A stretch of 64,000 nucleotides of DNA from Macrotrachela quadricornifera (GCA_022393335.1 JAJEKB010021932.1:1-64000), one strand, 5' to 3'. Counted from the stretch's first letter, positions 46,061 to 58,200 are shown. Notes: generated by a model not told the origin, from the letters alone. Numbers and translations are program-made.

Positions 46061-48513
46061 AGTAAATAAAATATGTCGAAAGAGTTTTCATGAGATTTTA
46101 GTATTTTTGATGTGATCTTTCATCGTATCATGATCGCTCACTGTTCGCTATGAAAGATTCAATGTAGTCGAATAAAGTTTTCCTTCGATTTCTTTATTTG
46201 TCATGCGTTAGTTGAATTTAATCCCAAGTTACTTAGTATTTGTTCAAAGTGACAAGAATATTTGAATAGAGTACTGCGCAAGAGTAAGCCGGGTATGTTG
46301 CAGAAAAATCATGTTTCAATGATAACTTATTGAGAACATGTTCAGATACTTTGTTTTATTCTTTGTATATTGTTCTTTGAATTTTAGCATTTCCATTGTT
46401 TTATGATCTTGAATGAGTTCATTTCTTTTATTTTTTTGTGGGACGTATAGTCAAACGAGAAACGGACGTCAAAAAACGAACATTGTCATTAACCCTTTTC
46501 CACAAAAAGCTTAATCCATTAGAGAGGTCCCCTTTTCTTCCTATGCTTTGATAGTTAGCTTCGCAGTTATTTTTTCACCTTATTTGCGCCCCAGCGTCAA
46601 TTTTTTTTTCATTTTTTTTGTACTTGTAAGGTTTTTACTTTAAATAAAATCTGATTACTGCAAACATATCTTAAATATTTTGCTGAAACATCGTCAAATA
46701 TCTTCAATAGTAACAAGCAATGTATTATTGTCTTCATAAGTTGAAAAGTCACATATTTAGTTGATTATCAGTTTAATTGGCGTAATAGGACCGAGGACTA
46801 CAGAATGTTGCTCAAGGTAGAACCTGAAGAGTTTGAACTTCTATGATCAGTTTTGATCTTCTAATGGTATTAGGAACTCACTAGATAGCAGCATATATTG
46901 CATTAATTTTCTCTTCACAATTAAAGAAATCACAAGTTTTGATAATTTATCTTTGGCATTGAACGGTCTTCCAAGTGTATCTTTTAAGTAAACAATAACA
47001 AAAACAATCAATTTTTTCTTTCATTCAATATCTCGTACCATAATTCTACTCTAACAAAATTTAATTTGATTCATAATTTATTTTATATTGCAGTGTTCTT
47101 TTTCTGTGATTGAGAATAAAAATGACTTCAAGAACCTCGTTTCCTTTTATTGTTACTTCCAGTTGTGTGTACAATACCCTCGTGACTCCAGTAAAACACT
47201 TGAATAGAATAATCAAAATATCATCATATTGTGCTATTAGAAATCATCTGTTTGGTAGTTTGTCGTATATCTTGTTTTTTCAAAAACTACGACTGACACA
47301 ATGAATGTTATGCATTCAAACTCGTCACCAAACAACAAAGTCATGATCAAACATTTTGTTTCTTCGTTTTTTCATATTTTCATTTTTATTTTTAAATTTT
47401 CCGTGTATTTTTTTATTTCAAATATACTTTCCTACTTACAAAATTGTACACACAAAAATGAGACGAAACATGAATTAAAACTTGATCAATTTACGGTACA
47501 CAAATATAATGAGAAAAAAAAGAAATGTGCGCTTATCAATGATAATAAAAAATGTATAAATACTTAAGGCAAGCTATCACGTTGAATACAATAATGATTG
47601 ATTGACGCACAAAATCGTTCTTTTGTCGAGTATCGACGTGGTGTTTTTCGTATCAATATTGCACATACACATATTGAATTATGTCAGTCAAAATTTCATC
47701 AACTTTTTTTGTGTATTAAAGACAAAAATCATAAATTTCCCAGTAAAAACAAGTTCCAAAAATACATCGTTAGTATACAAATATTATTGAAGTTTTTTTG
47801 GCTATCTAATATTTCAAAAGTTTTACAATACTCTAAAAGATGTCGTTATAGTAAGCTTCCATTGATTTTTTCTCAAAAATACATTTTCATACTAAATTAA
47901 TAAGTAACTGTAAAGGTTTCTTCACAAATTTTTTATTAATAAGATCCTTAACATTGACTTTGTAAGCATTTCAGTTACGAAATAGATAAATTCAATAAGA
48001 TTGTGACATATATTTTAACATGATCAAAGTTTTTGTCATTACATACATCAAAAATACACAACAACCAAAACAAGCAAAGTACACACACAGACACACACAC
48101 ACACACACACACATTTAAAAATATACATACATATTAAAGGTTCATCTTTAATTCGAATTCTTATATAATATTCTTCAAAAATATTATTGATCAAAATAAT
48201 ACTGTATCAACAAAACCCACGTATGCTGCTCTATTACAAAAAAAACAAAGAAAAAAACACGTTTTTAATATATTAGTATGGAATAGAAAAAGAATATCGA
48301 CTAGCAAATATATATTGATACAATCATTTTAAAATAAATAATATAAATTCCAACATAAAAGTATCGGTTGTTGTCTTGAAGAAAAAAAATCAATATCAAA
48401 AAGATACAGAAGAATTCAGTCGAATCTTCTTTTTTATTTGATTTTACGTAAAAATAATTGGACAATTATTAATAATTGTTTGAATTTATAAATTTATCTT
48501 TTTGATAGATTTG
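46061..48513. other. unassigned AT-rich region with a CA microsatellite
   Basis: No gene is recognised. A CA repeat runs at about 48083-48113. Short stop-free stretches between 47110 and 47900 have strongly AT-biased composition and look non-coding. Confidence 0.5.
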
Positions 48514-48518
48514 CTCAG
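48514..48518. repeat. target-site duplication, left copy (element 2)
   Basis: CTCAG directly outside the left LTR, repeated at 62934-62938 outside the right LTR. Confidence 0.88.
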
Positions 48519-48672
48519 TATTACGAGATATAGGATGGGGAGAGAAAATAAAATGATTTTATCGTTCAGATCTGACTTTATTTTAAATAACAAAAATAAC
48601 AATATAAATAAAATGGAGCTGATAGATCATATCACGCTCCTGGATAACATACCTTTCACACACAAGAAAACA

Positions 48673-48707
<35 letters not shown>

Positions 48708-48869
48708 AAGAGAAGAAGAGAAAGGAAAGTAATCAAATACAGTAACAAAGAATATAATCACTATATATCAGTATGATATCATTTGATATCACATGATATC
48801 ATGTGAACCAGGGAAAAGAAAAGAAAGAAAAGGAAGATAAAGAAAAAGTCACAGAGACGACCCCTAACA
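48519..48869 (-). repeat. 3' LTR of element 2
   Basis: It matches 62585-62933. In element sense it begins TGTTAGGGG and ends TAATA. It includes a TA microsatellite at about 48677-48703 and near-palindromic ATGATATCA units at 48773-48802. Directly upstream in element sense is the purine-rich GAGAGGGCGAC, a plausible polypurine tract at 48870-48880. Confidence 0.92.
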
Positions 48870-49049
48870 GTCGCCCTCTCAGAAAAGAAAATGTGTGTCC
48901 CCACACATGGTACAATAACAACAGTAACAGTCATAACAATTAATAATAACAAAAAAGAAGAAAAAAATATAAAAGTAAAAATAAAAATGTTTTTTCTTAT
49001 TTTTTTTTCGAGATGGAGTCTTTCTTCGAATTTGATAAGGTTTCTTCCT

Positions 49050-49316
49050 TTATTTTGATCGGTTTTTTCTTATTTTTTTTATTCTTTGATAATGTTGTTC
49101 CGTAAACATATTATCGTCCAATTTTTCTTCGATTTGGTTTTTTATTGTTTCATTTTTGACGTCAATGAATAGTGTATTTCCAACAACATTAATATTTTTA
49201 TAATGAATATTCATATATATTAATATATCTTTTACGTCGTTGTCTGTAAATTTTGAATAAATTTTTCTGATTACTTCAAATCTATATCGTTTTGCGCGTT
49301 TCTTTCTGTTTTTCAT
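49050..49316 (-). CDS. small basic ORF next to the exonuclease-like ORF (element 2)
   Basis: This intact 88-residue ORF starts with a basic stretch (KNRKKRAKRYR), has a mixed helix/strand core with DVKDILIYMNIHYKNINVV, and ends with a basic tail. Similar small proteins follow exonuclease-like ORFs in bdelloid retroelements as far as I recall. No function is known to me; the core could be a small nucleic-acid-binding fold. It lies 24 bp after the exonuclease ORF stop in element sense, so both may be read from one RNA. Confidence 0.62.
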   Translation of the reverse strand: MKNRKKRAKRYRFEVIRKIYSKFTDNDVKDILIYMNIHYKNINVVGNTLFIDVKNETIKNQIEEKLDDNMFTEQHYQRIKKIRKNRSK

Positions 49317-49340
49317 TTGATTTCTTGTTAAGGGTTGACA

Positions 49341-50762
49341 TTATTGATGTTGTTGAGGTGATTTTGTTGCTGTATGTTGTTGATGTTGTTGATGTTGTTT
49401 GAATGGTAAATGTATTTTCATAATTTCTGGTAATGAAAAATCATCATCATTATCACTTACCATATCATAAGGTTCATCTTGTACATGAACCCTTTTCCTA
49501 TGTTCATTTAAATGTTGTTGTTTGAACGGCAAGTGTATTTTCATAATTTCTGGTAATGAAAAATTATCATCATCACTTACCATTCCATAAGGTTCATCTT
49601 GTACATGAACCCCTGTTAATAAATCTTGTTTTTCTTCAGCTAGTAAATCATCATTATTTAATATCGATTTGTCATTTGGTGTATATATTTCAAAATTATA
49701 ATTAGTATCATCTAATGAATGTATATCATCATCCTCTTCTTCATAATAATTAAATGAGAACTTATCATTAGATGTTGTTAATGGTAATTTTTGTACTAAT
49801 TTTGTGACACCAAGACAATCATTTAATGCATAATTTATTAATAAATGTCTTATTTCTTCTTCATGTTTAATAACTTGATCTTTCATATACATAAATTGTC
49901 TTGGTACAGTTATTGTATTTAATTTTGTATCAAGACCACAACCAAAATTTCCAAGTGTAAATCTTTTTGTTAACCATTCGTTGAATATGTTAAAAATTGC
50001 AAATTGAAGTGAATAACTTTCATTTGCTTTAATTTTTATATCTGGTGATGTTGGATAATTTTCATTAAAATAATTCTTAAATTCATCTTGAATGTTTCTT
50101 CCTTTAATACTATTAATATCATTTTCATCGAATAAATTATATCGATAAAAATCTTTAAATTCATTTTGTATGTTTCCCCATGAATAAATTGTATTTCCAT
50201 TTGAAAAACTAATTTTACATAATTTTCTAATTTTTTTAAATGTTGCTTCATTTTGTTCAGGTAAATGCATACATTCGATAAGTATTATAATTGATGGATT
50301 ATCTTCATAAACGAATTCTATTTGTATTAATGCAGGTATTGATGGTTTTGATGGTATTAATTGATCTTCTGTATCGATTGTATAATTTTTCACCAATGTT
50401 GCATAATTTATTAAATTGTTCAATACGTCCATAGTTGTTTGTTTATGAATATGGTAATATCTATAAGTAAATAATGATTTAAAAAGATCACATTTACCTT
50501 GTTCATATAGATGTTTTAATCGGTTTTCTTCCTCCACCCGTTTACGTTGCCATTTTTTTGTTCGTTCATCCAATCTTTCCAGAGGTGTAATATATTGTGA
50601 TGAACCTTGATGATGTGATGATAAAATTGTATTTGTTGTTGTTGTTGTTGCACAAATAATTTTCGACATTTTTATATTAATAAATGATGTTGAAAGATAA
50701 ATAATTGAAAAATAGTGTAAATTTCTAAAATGAGAAGTAGCGTATATAACCAGGACTTCCAT
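49341..50762 (-). CDS. DEDDy 3'-5' exonuclease-like ORF captured by element 2
   Basis: A 473-residue ORF in the env position. The true start may be the second Met (50669), since the first 31 residues are hydrophobic and unlike the rest. Residues of about 140-340 resemble an RNase-H-fold exonuclease: a strand pair ending IIILIEC, an IYSWGN block, a WL-x-K-x-F-T-L-x-N-FGCGLD block, and the ExoIII-type motif YALND (Y-x3-D) followed by CLGVTKL. The usual Asp of ExoI is not evident, so activity is uncertain. Residues of about 385-470 contain two tandem copies of a segment of about 38 residues starting VHVQDEPY. The tail is Gln/His-rich. Captured DEDDy exonuclease ORFs were reported from bdelloid retroelements, as I recall. 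Confidence 0.68.
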   Translation of the reverse strand: MEVLVIYATSHFRNLHYFSIIYLSTSFINIKMSKIICATTTTTNTILSSHHQGSSQYITPLERLDERTKKWQRKRVEEENRLKHLYEQGKCDLFKSLFTYRYYHIHKQTTMDVLNNLINYATLVKNYTIDTEDQLIPSKPSIPALIQIEFVYEDNPSIIILIECMHLPEQNEATFKKIRKLCKISFSNGNTIYSWGNIQNEFKDFYRYNLFDENDINSIKGRNIQDEFKNYFNENYPTSPDIKIKANESYSLQFAIFNIFNEWLTKRFTLGNFGCGLDTKLNTITVPRQFMYMKDQVIKHEEEIRHLLINYALNDCLGVTKLVQKLPLTTSNDKFSFNYYEEEDDDIHSLDDTNYNFEIYTPNDKSILNNDDLLAEEKQDLLTGVHVQDEPYGMVSDDDNFSLPEIMKIHLPFKQQHLNEHRKRVHVQDEPYDMVSDNDDDFSLPEIMKIHLPFKQHQQHQQHTATKSPQQHQ

Positions 50763-50816
50763 GAGAAAGTCCTCTTATCCTGTTAATCTTCTCTCATGAA
50801 CCCGTAGAAGGTTCAT
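50753..50816 (-). promoter_or_regulatory. paired hairpins upstream of the exonuclease-like ORF
   Basis: Hairpin GGACTT-(8 nt)-AAGTCC is at 50753-50772. Hairpin ATGAACC-(7 nt)-GGTTCAT is at 50796-50816. They straddle the ORF's first ATG and its leader. A similar pair precedes gag at 62409-62475. Confidence 0.55.
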
Positions 50817-51441
50817 TTATAACCAATGTTGGTGATTGTTTAATTAATAATCATCGTATTGAATTTTTTTTTTTTTATAATCGTAATTGTATAATAATTT
50901 AATTAATGATAGACCATTTAATTCCATTCAAATAAATAATTATCAGATTAAATAAAAGCAAGCAATAATTTTTTTGGAAAAATTCGTGTTGCGTTGTTTA
51001 AATATAATATCTAATTTTGTGTAAAAATTATACGGTGGTGTGTGAATTACCATAAGAGAAAGGAGAAGAAAGAGAAGAGAAGAGAAAAGAAAAAAATTTA
51101 TATATATATATGTGTGTGTATATATGTCCTACCGGAGGGAAAGAGAGAAGAATTTCAATAAAAGATATACATAAGAAAAGTATTAATTAAATGTTTACGT
51201 ATATAAATTAAAGGTATGGAGAATAAGAAGAAAAGGAAAATCTATATAATATGCAGAACGGAGAACGAGAGAAACAGAAAGAAAGATAAAAATGGATGAA
51301 TAAGTGTGAATATATATTGGATATATAAGTGACCTTTTTAGGGTAATATTAATAGAATCGCTGTAAATGTGTTAAATTTGTTGAGTCATATATTTCTCCG
51401 TTCATGTAAGGGTCTAATGACATCTGTTGTGACTTGTCGTA
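50817..51441 (-). other. spacer between pol and the exonuclease-like ORF
   Basis: AT-rich with a TA/TG microsatellite at 51099-51127. No ORF. A promoter or splice acceptor for the downstream ORFs could be here, but none is assigned. Confidence 0.5.
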
Positions 51442-53871
51442 TTAGTAGTGAACTTTGATATGTTTAACAATATAAGTTTTTGATCCAAGTTTTTGTATTA
51501 TTTGATACGGTCCTTCATATCTAATGTCGAATTTGTTTCGTCGATTAAGTGTTTGAATTAACACTAAATCATTAATTTTATAAATTGGATTTGTGCGATA
51601 GCGATCATATCGTTGTTTATATTTCTTCTGCTGTTGTAATATATTTATTTTTGCCTGTTCAGTCAATGATGATAAATATTGTTTTAATTTTTTAACACGT
51701 TCTGGATCTTGTGAAAGGGTAACAATAGGTTGTTGATGATCAAATGGTAATATTGGTAAACGACCATACATTAATTCAAATGGAATAATTCTAGTTGTTG
51801 TGTGAATACTTGTGTTGTAGTTGAATGTCACATATGGTAATTGTTCATCCCAATTTATTCGATTTTCATTTGATAATGTTGCTATTTTTGAATCCATTGT
51901 TGCATTATAACGTTCAACTTGTCCATTTGTCATCGGATGATAAGGTGTTGAGTATAAATGGGTAACACCTAATTTTTTAAATAATTGTGTCATCATTGAA
52001 GCCGTAAAGTGGGCTCCATTATCCGTAAGAATACATTTCGGAGTACCATATTTGAGAATGACTTCTTCAATAAGAAAACGTGCTGCTGTTGTTGCAGTGC
52101 AATCCCGTACTGCTTTAGTAATAACAAATTTGGATAAAACATCGGTTAATGTAATAATATATTTATTTCCATTTTTCGATGTTGGTGTAATCGGTCCATG
52201 GAAATCCATTGTAAGTAATTGCCATACTCCTTCAGGAGGTTTAATTGGTTGTAGAGCACCTGGTGGCTTTTGTCGTAAATGATTATTTTGTAAACATGGT
52301 ATACATGATTTCACATAATTCCGTATATCGTGAATCATTGATGGCCAAAAATATCTCTGTTGAATTTTTTGGATGGTTCTATTCCGACCAAAATGTGCTC
52401 CGTTGGCTGGTGTATCATGATAAATTTTAATTATGTCGGATCTGATTCGTCCCTTGGGTACAAATGGTACTGGTTGAGATGATTTTTTCATTAACATATC
52501 ATCTTCCACAAAGTATCCCTTGAAATTATTAATGTGTGTCATCATATATTTTGTCTCTTCATTTTGATGTTGTAGTTCCCTTAATTGCTCATATGTAAAT
52601 GGTATGATTCGATCACCAATAACATTTGTAGGTTGTTGTTTATCTTCCGAGTTACAGGAACGATCGATTAATGAATCGACATCCCTTTTTTGTTGGTGTT
52701 CGTCACAGAACTGATCGACCGTATGGTCGTCATTCCTCTTAGTATGTTGCTGTTTTGCTTGTGCTCGAGTAACGACAGAAGCTGTAATAGCTGTTATCAT
52801 CGGGTTTTCAGTTTGTGTTGATTGAGATTTAATTGGAATATAATCATCTTCATCGTAAGATACGTTATCCAATGGTGAACGTGATAGATAATCTGCTACT
52901 GTATTGTGTTTTCCTTTAATATAACGAACCATAAATTTATATTGTTGCAATTTCAGGCGCCATCGTTCGCATTTCGAATTTAATTGTTGTTTTGTATTAA
53001 ATGGTACTAAAGGTTTATGGTCTGTTTCGATCATAAATTCACGTCCGTCTAGATATTTATGCCACTTTTCAATTGCATATATAATCGCATAACACTCTTG
53101 TTCGGTTGCAGGCCAATTCATTTTTGTTGTTGTAAATTTCTTCGATACGTATGCAACCGGTAAATCACCATTTGGATGCGTTTGCATAAGTACCGCTCCT
53201 ATTCCAATTTTTGATGCATCGGTCTGTATCTTAAATGGTAAATTTTCATCTGGAATGCGTAATACTAGATCATTTGTTAATATTCGTTTTAGTTCATTAA
53301 ATGCATCTAGTTCTTCATCAGATAAAATGATGGATGCCGATTGTGATTTCTTCGATCGTTGTTCTTTTGTTGTCGATGCAAATTTATACAATGGTTCGGC
53401 AATAATAGAAAATTTTGGTATAAATTCACGATAATATTCTTCCGCTTTGACAAAGCGAAAAGCTTCTCTGGCTGTTGTTGGTGGTAGGGTTTCTGATAGT
53501 GCACGAATATTTTCGGTATTGGGTCTGATATTACCATTTTCAATATGATGACCCAAATAATCAATGGATGTTTTAGTTATATGACATTTTTCCACATTGA
53601 GGCGAAAATTTGCGATATTTAAACGATTGAGGATGTCATCAAGATGAATTAAATGCTGGTCGAAGGACGATGAGTATATGATAACATCGTCCAGATAAGC
53701 TAGCGAATATTGCCATCTCGTTGGTCCAAGTATTTTGCTAACGATACGTTGAAATGCTGGTGGACCATTGGTCACACCTTGCGGTAACACTGTAAATTTA
53801 TATTGTTGATCTCTTGTTGAAAATGCTGTTTTTGGACGGTCTTTTCGATCAAGTGCAACTTGAAAATAACC
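51442..53871 (-). pseudogene. pol: pol of element 2, C-terminal part: RT, RNase H, integrase
   Basis: The frame continues from the upstream RT fragment after a TAA at 53872-53874. It carries the RT core with VLPQGVTNGPPAFQRI and the catalytic YLDD, RNase H with QTDASKIGIGAVL and ETDHKPL, and integrase with an HHCC zinc domain (H-x3-H region, SCIPCLQ) and the DDE core (TMDFHGP, LTDNGAHF, NGQVERYN). A YEGPYQI motif and about 20 residues form the C-terminus. No chromodomain is present. The first ATG in this piece (53790) lies within RT, so it is not an independent gene. Confidence 0.88.
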
Positions 53872-54929
53872 TTATTTAAAATCAATTGTAGTGTAATATT
53901 CAGCTTGTGATAAATGATCGAAAATGTCATCAATCCTAGGTATTGGAAATGCGTCTTTTGTAGTAGTATTGTTTAATTTCCTGAAGTCCACACAAAATCT
54001 AAACGATCCATCTTTCTTGCGCACCAAGACTATGGGCGACGACCATGGTGATGTAGATTCTTCAATTATTCCTTGTTTTATTAATTTATTTATTTCTTGT
54101 TTTTGTATTTGTTCATCCTTGTATGAAACACGATATGGTGGAGTATATACTGGTGGATGACTACCAGTTTCAATAGCGTGACGGACTGTTGTCTCGATAA
54201 TGGATGGTTGACGAAGATCAAATAATTTTCCGTACTTCCATAAAATGCGTTGTAATTGTTGCTTTTGATTCAAATTGTCAATATGTGATGTTAAGTTTTC
54301 AATTTTGTCTCTTATATCTTGTGGATAACATTTTTCACGTAAATGTTGTTGTAAATCATTCCGAGTCAGGAATTGTTCTTGACAAACATAACACTGATGT
54401 TGTTCGTTATCATTCCGGTTGCTCTTACAGGTAAAGTCTATAAATCGGACCTTCCTTTCTGGTTTTGGTAATGGAGCACAGAAACGACTCTCGATGAGAT
54501 CATTCCTATCGTTAATAGATGTTTTTCGGTGTGTTGGTTGGCAAGTTCCTATATTGGCTAACACCGGTAAAATAAAGTAATTATTCGATTCTGACTGACA
54601 TGAAATATATCCGAGTTTGGTATTTTTTGATAATGTCCGTTGTCGATTATTTGCGTTAATAATCATAAGTTTGCTTTTGCTGTTATCTATTCGAATTAAT
54701 GCACTTGTTATTAGTAGTTGTTTCGAGTATAAATTCGAAGCTGGTTCAAATAAAACTCCAGTTGTATTGTTCATTCGTGATGGAACTTTCACATTAATGC
54801 ATCGCTCTGAATATGGTGGTAAAGTAATTTCGTCGATTAGTAATACTGGCAATTGAACATCAGGTGGATTAATAAATGGTGTTGTTGCTGTTATTCGATG
54901 GTATCTATCAGTAAGAAAAATGCGTTGCT
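53872..54929 (-). pseudogene. pol: pol of element 2, middle part: zinc finger and start of RT
   Basis: The open frame runs from the LINE junction to TAA at 53872-53874. After a linker with LPPYSERCINVKVPS it contains a single zinc-finger-like motif C-x2-C-x12-H-x4-C (54393-54328), then KYGKLFDLR, and RT motifs FRFCVDFRKLN and FPIPRIDD. The stop interrupts the RT LDxKSGY-type motif just after DFK. A zinc finger between protease and RT is not part of the standard gypsy pol. The LINE separates this piece from the protease domain. Confidence 0.85.
54918..54929. repeat. LINE target-site duplication, left copy
   Basis: AAATGCGTTGCT, repeated at 60792-60803. Within pol, one copy is original sequence. 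Confidence 0.88.
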
Positions 54930-54942
54930 TGTTTTTTTTTTT

Positions 54943-55305
54943 GAGTATGCGTTTGTATGCGTTTGTTTATTGTTACACTCTGAAGTGCTTACAAGACGGA
55001 CAATGAAACACTAAGCGTAAACTGCAGTTAGATTAACAACTTCAGCATGATACTTGTTTTACATTGTTAAACAAGGCATATACTATGAATGGGCCACATG
55101 GAGAGTGGGTACGGGATAAAAAGATACAGGTTAAAAAAAAAAGAGAAGAGGAAGACAGGAAAAAAAAAGCACAGGGAAGAAAAGAAAAAAAAAAGGGAGA
55201 AGAGAGAAAAAAAGGATTTTGTATGGGGTTCAATACTCGAGAGTAGTGATGAAAATAAGGAGCGCACATGGGGAAGAGAAACACCAATAATAAGTTTTAG
55301 GTTTT
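54943..55305 (-). other. 3' UTR of the LINE
   Basis: No coding sequence. Positions 55125-55215 are very purine-rich on the plus strand (A/G runs), so pyrimidine-rich in the LINE RNA. Confidence 0.65.
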
Positions 55306-57426
55306 TCATCTGTATAGAAATTCAATCCATTGAAGCAGCAATGATTCATGTCTTGATTTAAGATGTCTGACTCTTTTCAATTGGAATAGATGACCAAGAT
55401 GATCATTTTTTCTTTTTTTAAAAGAGTCCCAATAGAAAATATCATTGAAAAATATTGAACGGATCAAATCCGATTTTTCAATTCTCTTTAGCCTCTTCTG
55501 TATGTAGTTTTTTACATATACTTCTAATGGTTGTTCTTTTGTTATTTTAAAGAGATCTGATGCACGTGCGTAGGGACAACGATGCACTAGTCTTATGTTA
55601 TTTTTGAACTTTCTTAAAAGTAATTCTTTCTGAGTTTTAGGCAAGAATGGGTATATCGGCATGATCCATGCGAAATACGGAAAGCTGTAAGAAAAGAAAC
55701 ATCTTCTCAAAGCATCTGTTGATAACGCTCTACCTCCCTTCATCCATTTTAGTTTGCTATAAGTTCGCTGAATGTTTTCAAGAGTTCTATCGATCGTTGG
55801 CTTCAGAGACAGTTTGCTGGTCCATGAAAAACCCAAATACTTGAACTCTTTAATGACTTGTAGTTTTTGATTTTCCATGAGTATCTCTACTACTGGAATT
55901 TTAACTTGAGAGTGAAAAATTTGCACTACTGTCTTCGACAGATTTATCGGCTGTTTCCAATTTCTGGAGTAGTTAGCTATTTCATTACATATTCTTGTTC
56001 CTTGTGTCTCTAAGAATTTGATCATGGGGGCGAGCTTTTTACTCAATGGTGGAGTTATGAGAACATTTAGATCGTCGGCAAAAATATGACTAGAGTGAGC
56101 GCCTAAATATTTAACCAAGTCACAATGATACACGATGAATAGGTATGGACTCAAGCTGCTCCCTTGAGGTAGACCTACGTGCATCTCAAAAATGTTAGAT
56201 TTACTTTTTCCGAAAACAACGTATGCTCTGCGATTATTTAACCAAGAGACGATTAATTTCAACAATTCTGTGGGTAAGCCGAGTCTGTATAGCTTTGCGA
56301 TTAAGCCTTTGTGCCAAACTTTATCGTATGCTTTCTGATAGTCAACATATACTGCTAGTGTTGGGATATTTGCTGCTAGATTGTTTTTTACTTCTTGATA
56401 GATCGATAAAACTCTGGTTGATAGTAAACATCCTGGTCGGAATCCAGATTGTTCAGGTGGAATTAAACTATGGGATTCAGCCCAATATCGCACTCGTTCT
56501 AATATAATTTTTTCAAAGATTTTGGAATGCGTTGCTAAGAGTGAAATAGGTCGAGTTTGATCACAACGAGACACTCCTGTTTTCAGTTTATTCAACGTAA
56601 CTATTTTGGCTATTTTCCAGACATTAGGGTATCTGCATTCATTTAACCAGGTATTGAAACATTTTACTAAACATGTGATATAACTGGGTAGGATACGTTT
56701 AATCATAAAATTTGACACTTCATCAAGGCCAGAAGATTTTTTTGGTTTCAATTTGGAGATTTGTTTTTTAATTTCTATGAAACTCGTCGACTCATTTCCA
56801 GTGTTTAAATCTGCTAGTTTTTTTGTTAGTTCTGTATATTCCAATTCTATTGTCCGTTCATGTGGGTCAGACATATCTGTAATTTGTGATTTGAATTGAT
56901 CAGAGTAGTATCGGTAAAGTTCACCACTAATTTCATTCTCCTCCAACAAAATATTCTTCTCTGTATCTAATTTCGAGAACGGTAGTGTTCTCTGTTTATA
57001 CACTTTAGAAAGGTGTTGCCAAAATGCATTTTCAGTGTTGTCATGAGTTTGTTGAATTTTTTCTAGAAACTCTTGCCAGTTATTTGATTTATATTTTGCA
57101 ATTTCGGTTCTTGCTTCTCTTGTTAATACACGTAGCAGTACTCTTGTGTTCTCATTTGTATTATATGTATCTCTTTCTCGATAATACTTATTTCTCACTC
57201 TTTTTACTTCTTTTAGTTTTTGGATGAGATAAGGGGGTAACGCTGGTCTAAATTTTTCTTTTTCTTTCCATTCTGTGATTCTGTTTTTTAGAGAGGAAAG
57301 GAAGAGCACGTAATTTACATACCAATCATCAACCGACCTCGCTCTATTCTGTTCGTTTATCCAGAATTCCTGTAACAACGTGAGAATGGCTTCATACGCC
57401 TTCCAATTCACATAAGGGAACATTTA
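55306..57426 (-). pseudogene. LINE ORF2, reverse transcriptase part
   Basis: About 705 residues in frame with the endonuclease part and separated from it by TAA at 57424-57426 and TGA at 57559-57561. RT motifs are present in order: KPKKSSGLDEVSN, RPISLL, AVYVDYQKAYDKVWH, GLPQGSSLSPYLF and the catalytic FADD. A C-terminal region with Cys-Pro-Tyr-Ala and a basic tail follows, without RNase H. The first ATG (57423) directly follows the TAA and probably is not a natural start. Confidence 0.88.
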
Positions 57427-58200
57427 ATTCTTATCGAATCCGACATTCTCGCACGTTAGAATTATTGGCCAGTGATCACTAGTGCCTATTTTTAGAGTCT
57501 CTCCTTTTATTCCTCCTACGTTTGAGAATGTTAAATCGATGTTTCTGTTCGAACGTTTTCAAGAATGCGATGTTGTTGGTATGTAACACAGATTATTTTT
57601 TTCTATCCATTCTTTTAAGATTCGACCTCGAGTATCGGATGATTCACTACCCCACTCTATAGTGGATGCATTGAAGTCACCCGTTATAATTGTATTTCGA
57701 ATGATATATGGTTCTAACTCACCTAAACTTCTCTTCTGGCCTTGTGGCCAGTAAATTGCAACTATTCTAATTGTTTCTGAGAGCCCAAAAATATCAAGAA
57801 TAATTGTATTCTCAACATTTGATGCAACTCTCGAAGCTTTTAAATGTTTTCCTATTGCTACACAAACACCTCCACTTTTATTTGTTCCTCGCTGATAAAA
57901 AACGTTAAAGTGAGGTATTTTGGAAGTGTTCCATAGTTCTCCAACTTCCGTAAACACACATATGTGTGATTCAGATTTATAAACCAGATCGATTACTTCC
58001 AAACTTCTGGCTCCCCATCCTTGTACATTATAACAAAGAATATTCAAGGGGTTACGTTCTTTTACTGTTTCTGCCGGAGTTAGATTCTCCCATTTAGTGA
58101 GGATATTTTCTAAAGTACCCGCTGTATACCATTCAGTAAGAACCTTATCTACTAGTTTCTGATCTTTTTTCTTAAATCCCCATTGATTAAATTGATTCAT
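57427..58200 (-). pseudogene. LINE ORF2, APE-type endonuclease part
   Basis: From ATG at 58200, about 50 residues precede NILCYNVQGWG, the first AP-endonuclease motif. ICVFTEVGE (catalytic Glu), RIVAIYWPQ, ITGDFNAS and, after a TGA at 57559-57561, ...IDLTFSN and SDHWPI follow, which are the later catalytic motifs. The endonuclease nicks target DNA to prime reverse transcription. The TGA lies inside the domain, so this copy would make a truncated protein. Confidence 0.88.

Noticed and set aside
46269..46280. GTACTGCGCA, as at the outer part of the element 1 LTR
   Set aside because: The match ends after ten bases; chance occurrence, not an LTR remnant.
55064..55361. Lys/Glu/Arg-rich plus-strand ORFs near 55.1-55.3 kb
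   Set aside because: They reflect a purine-rich stretch in the 3' UTR of the minus-strand LINE.
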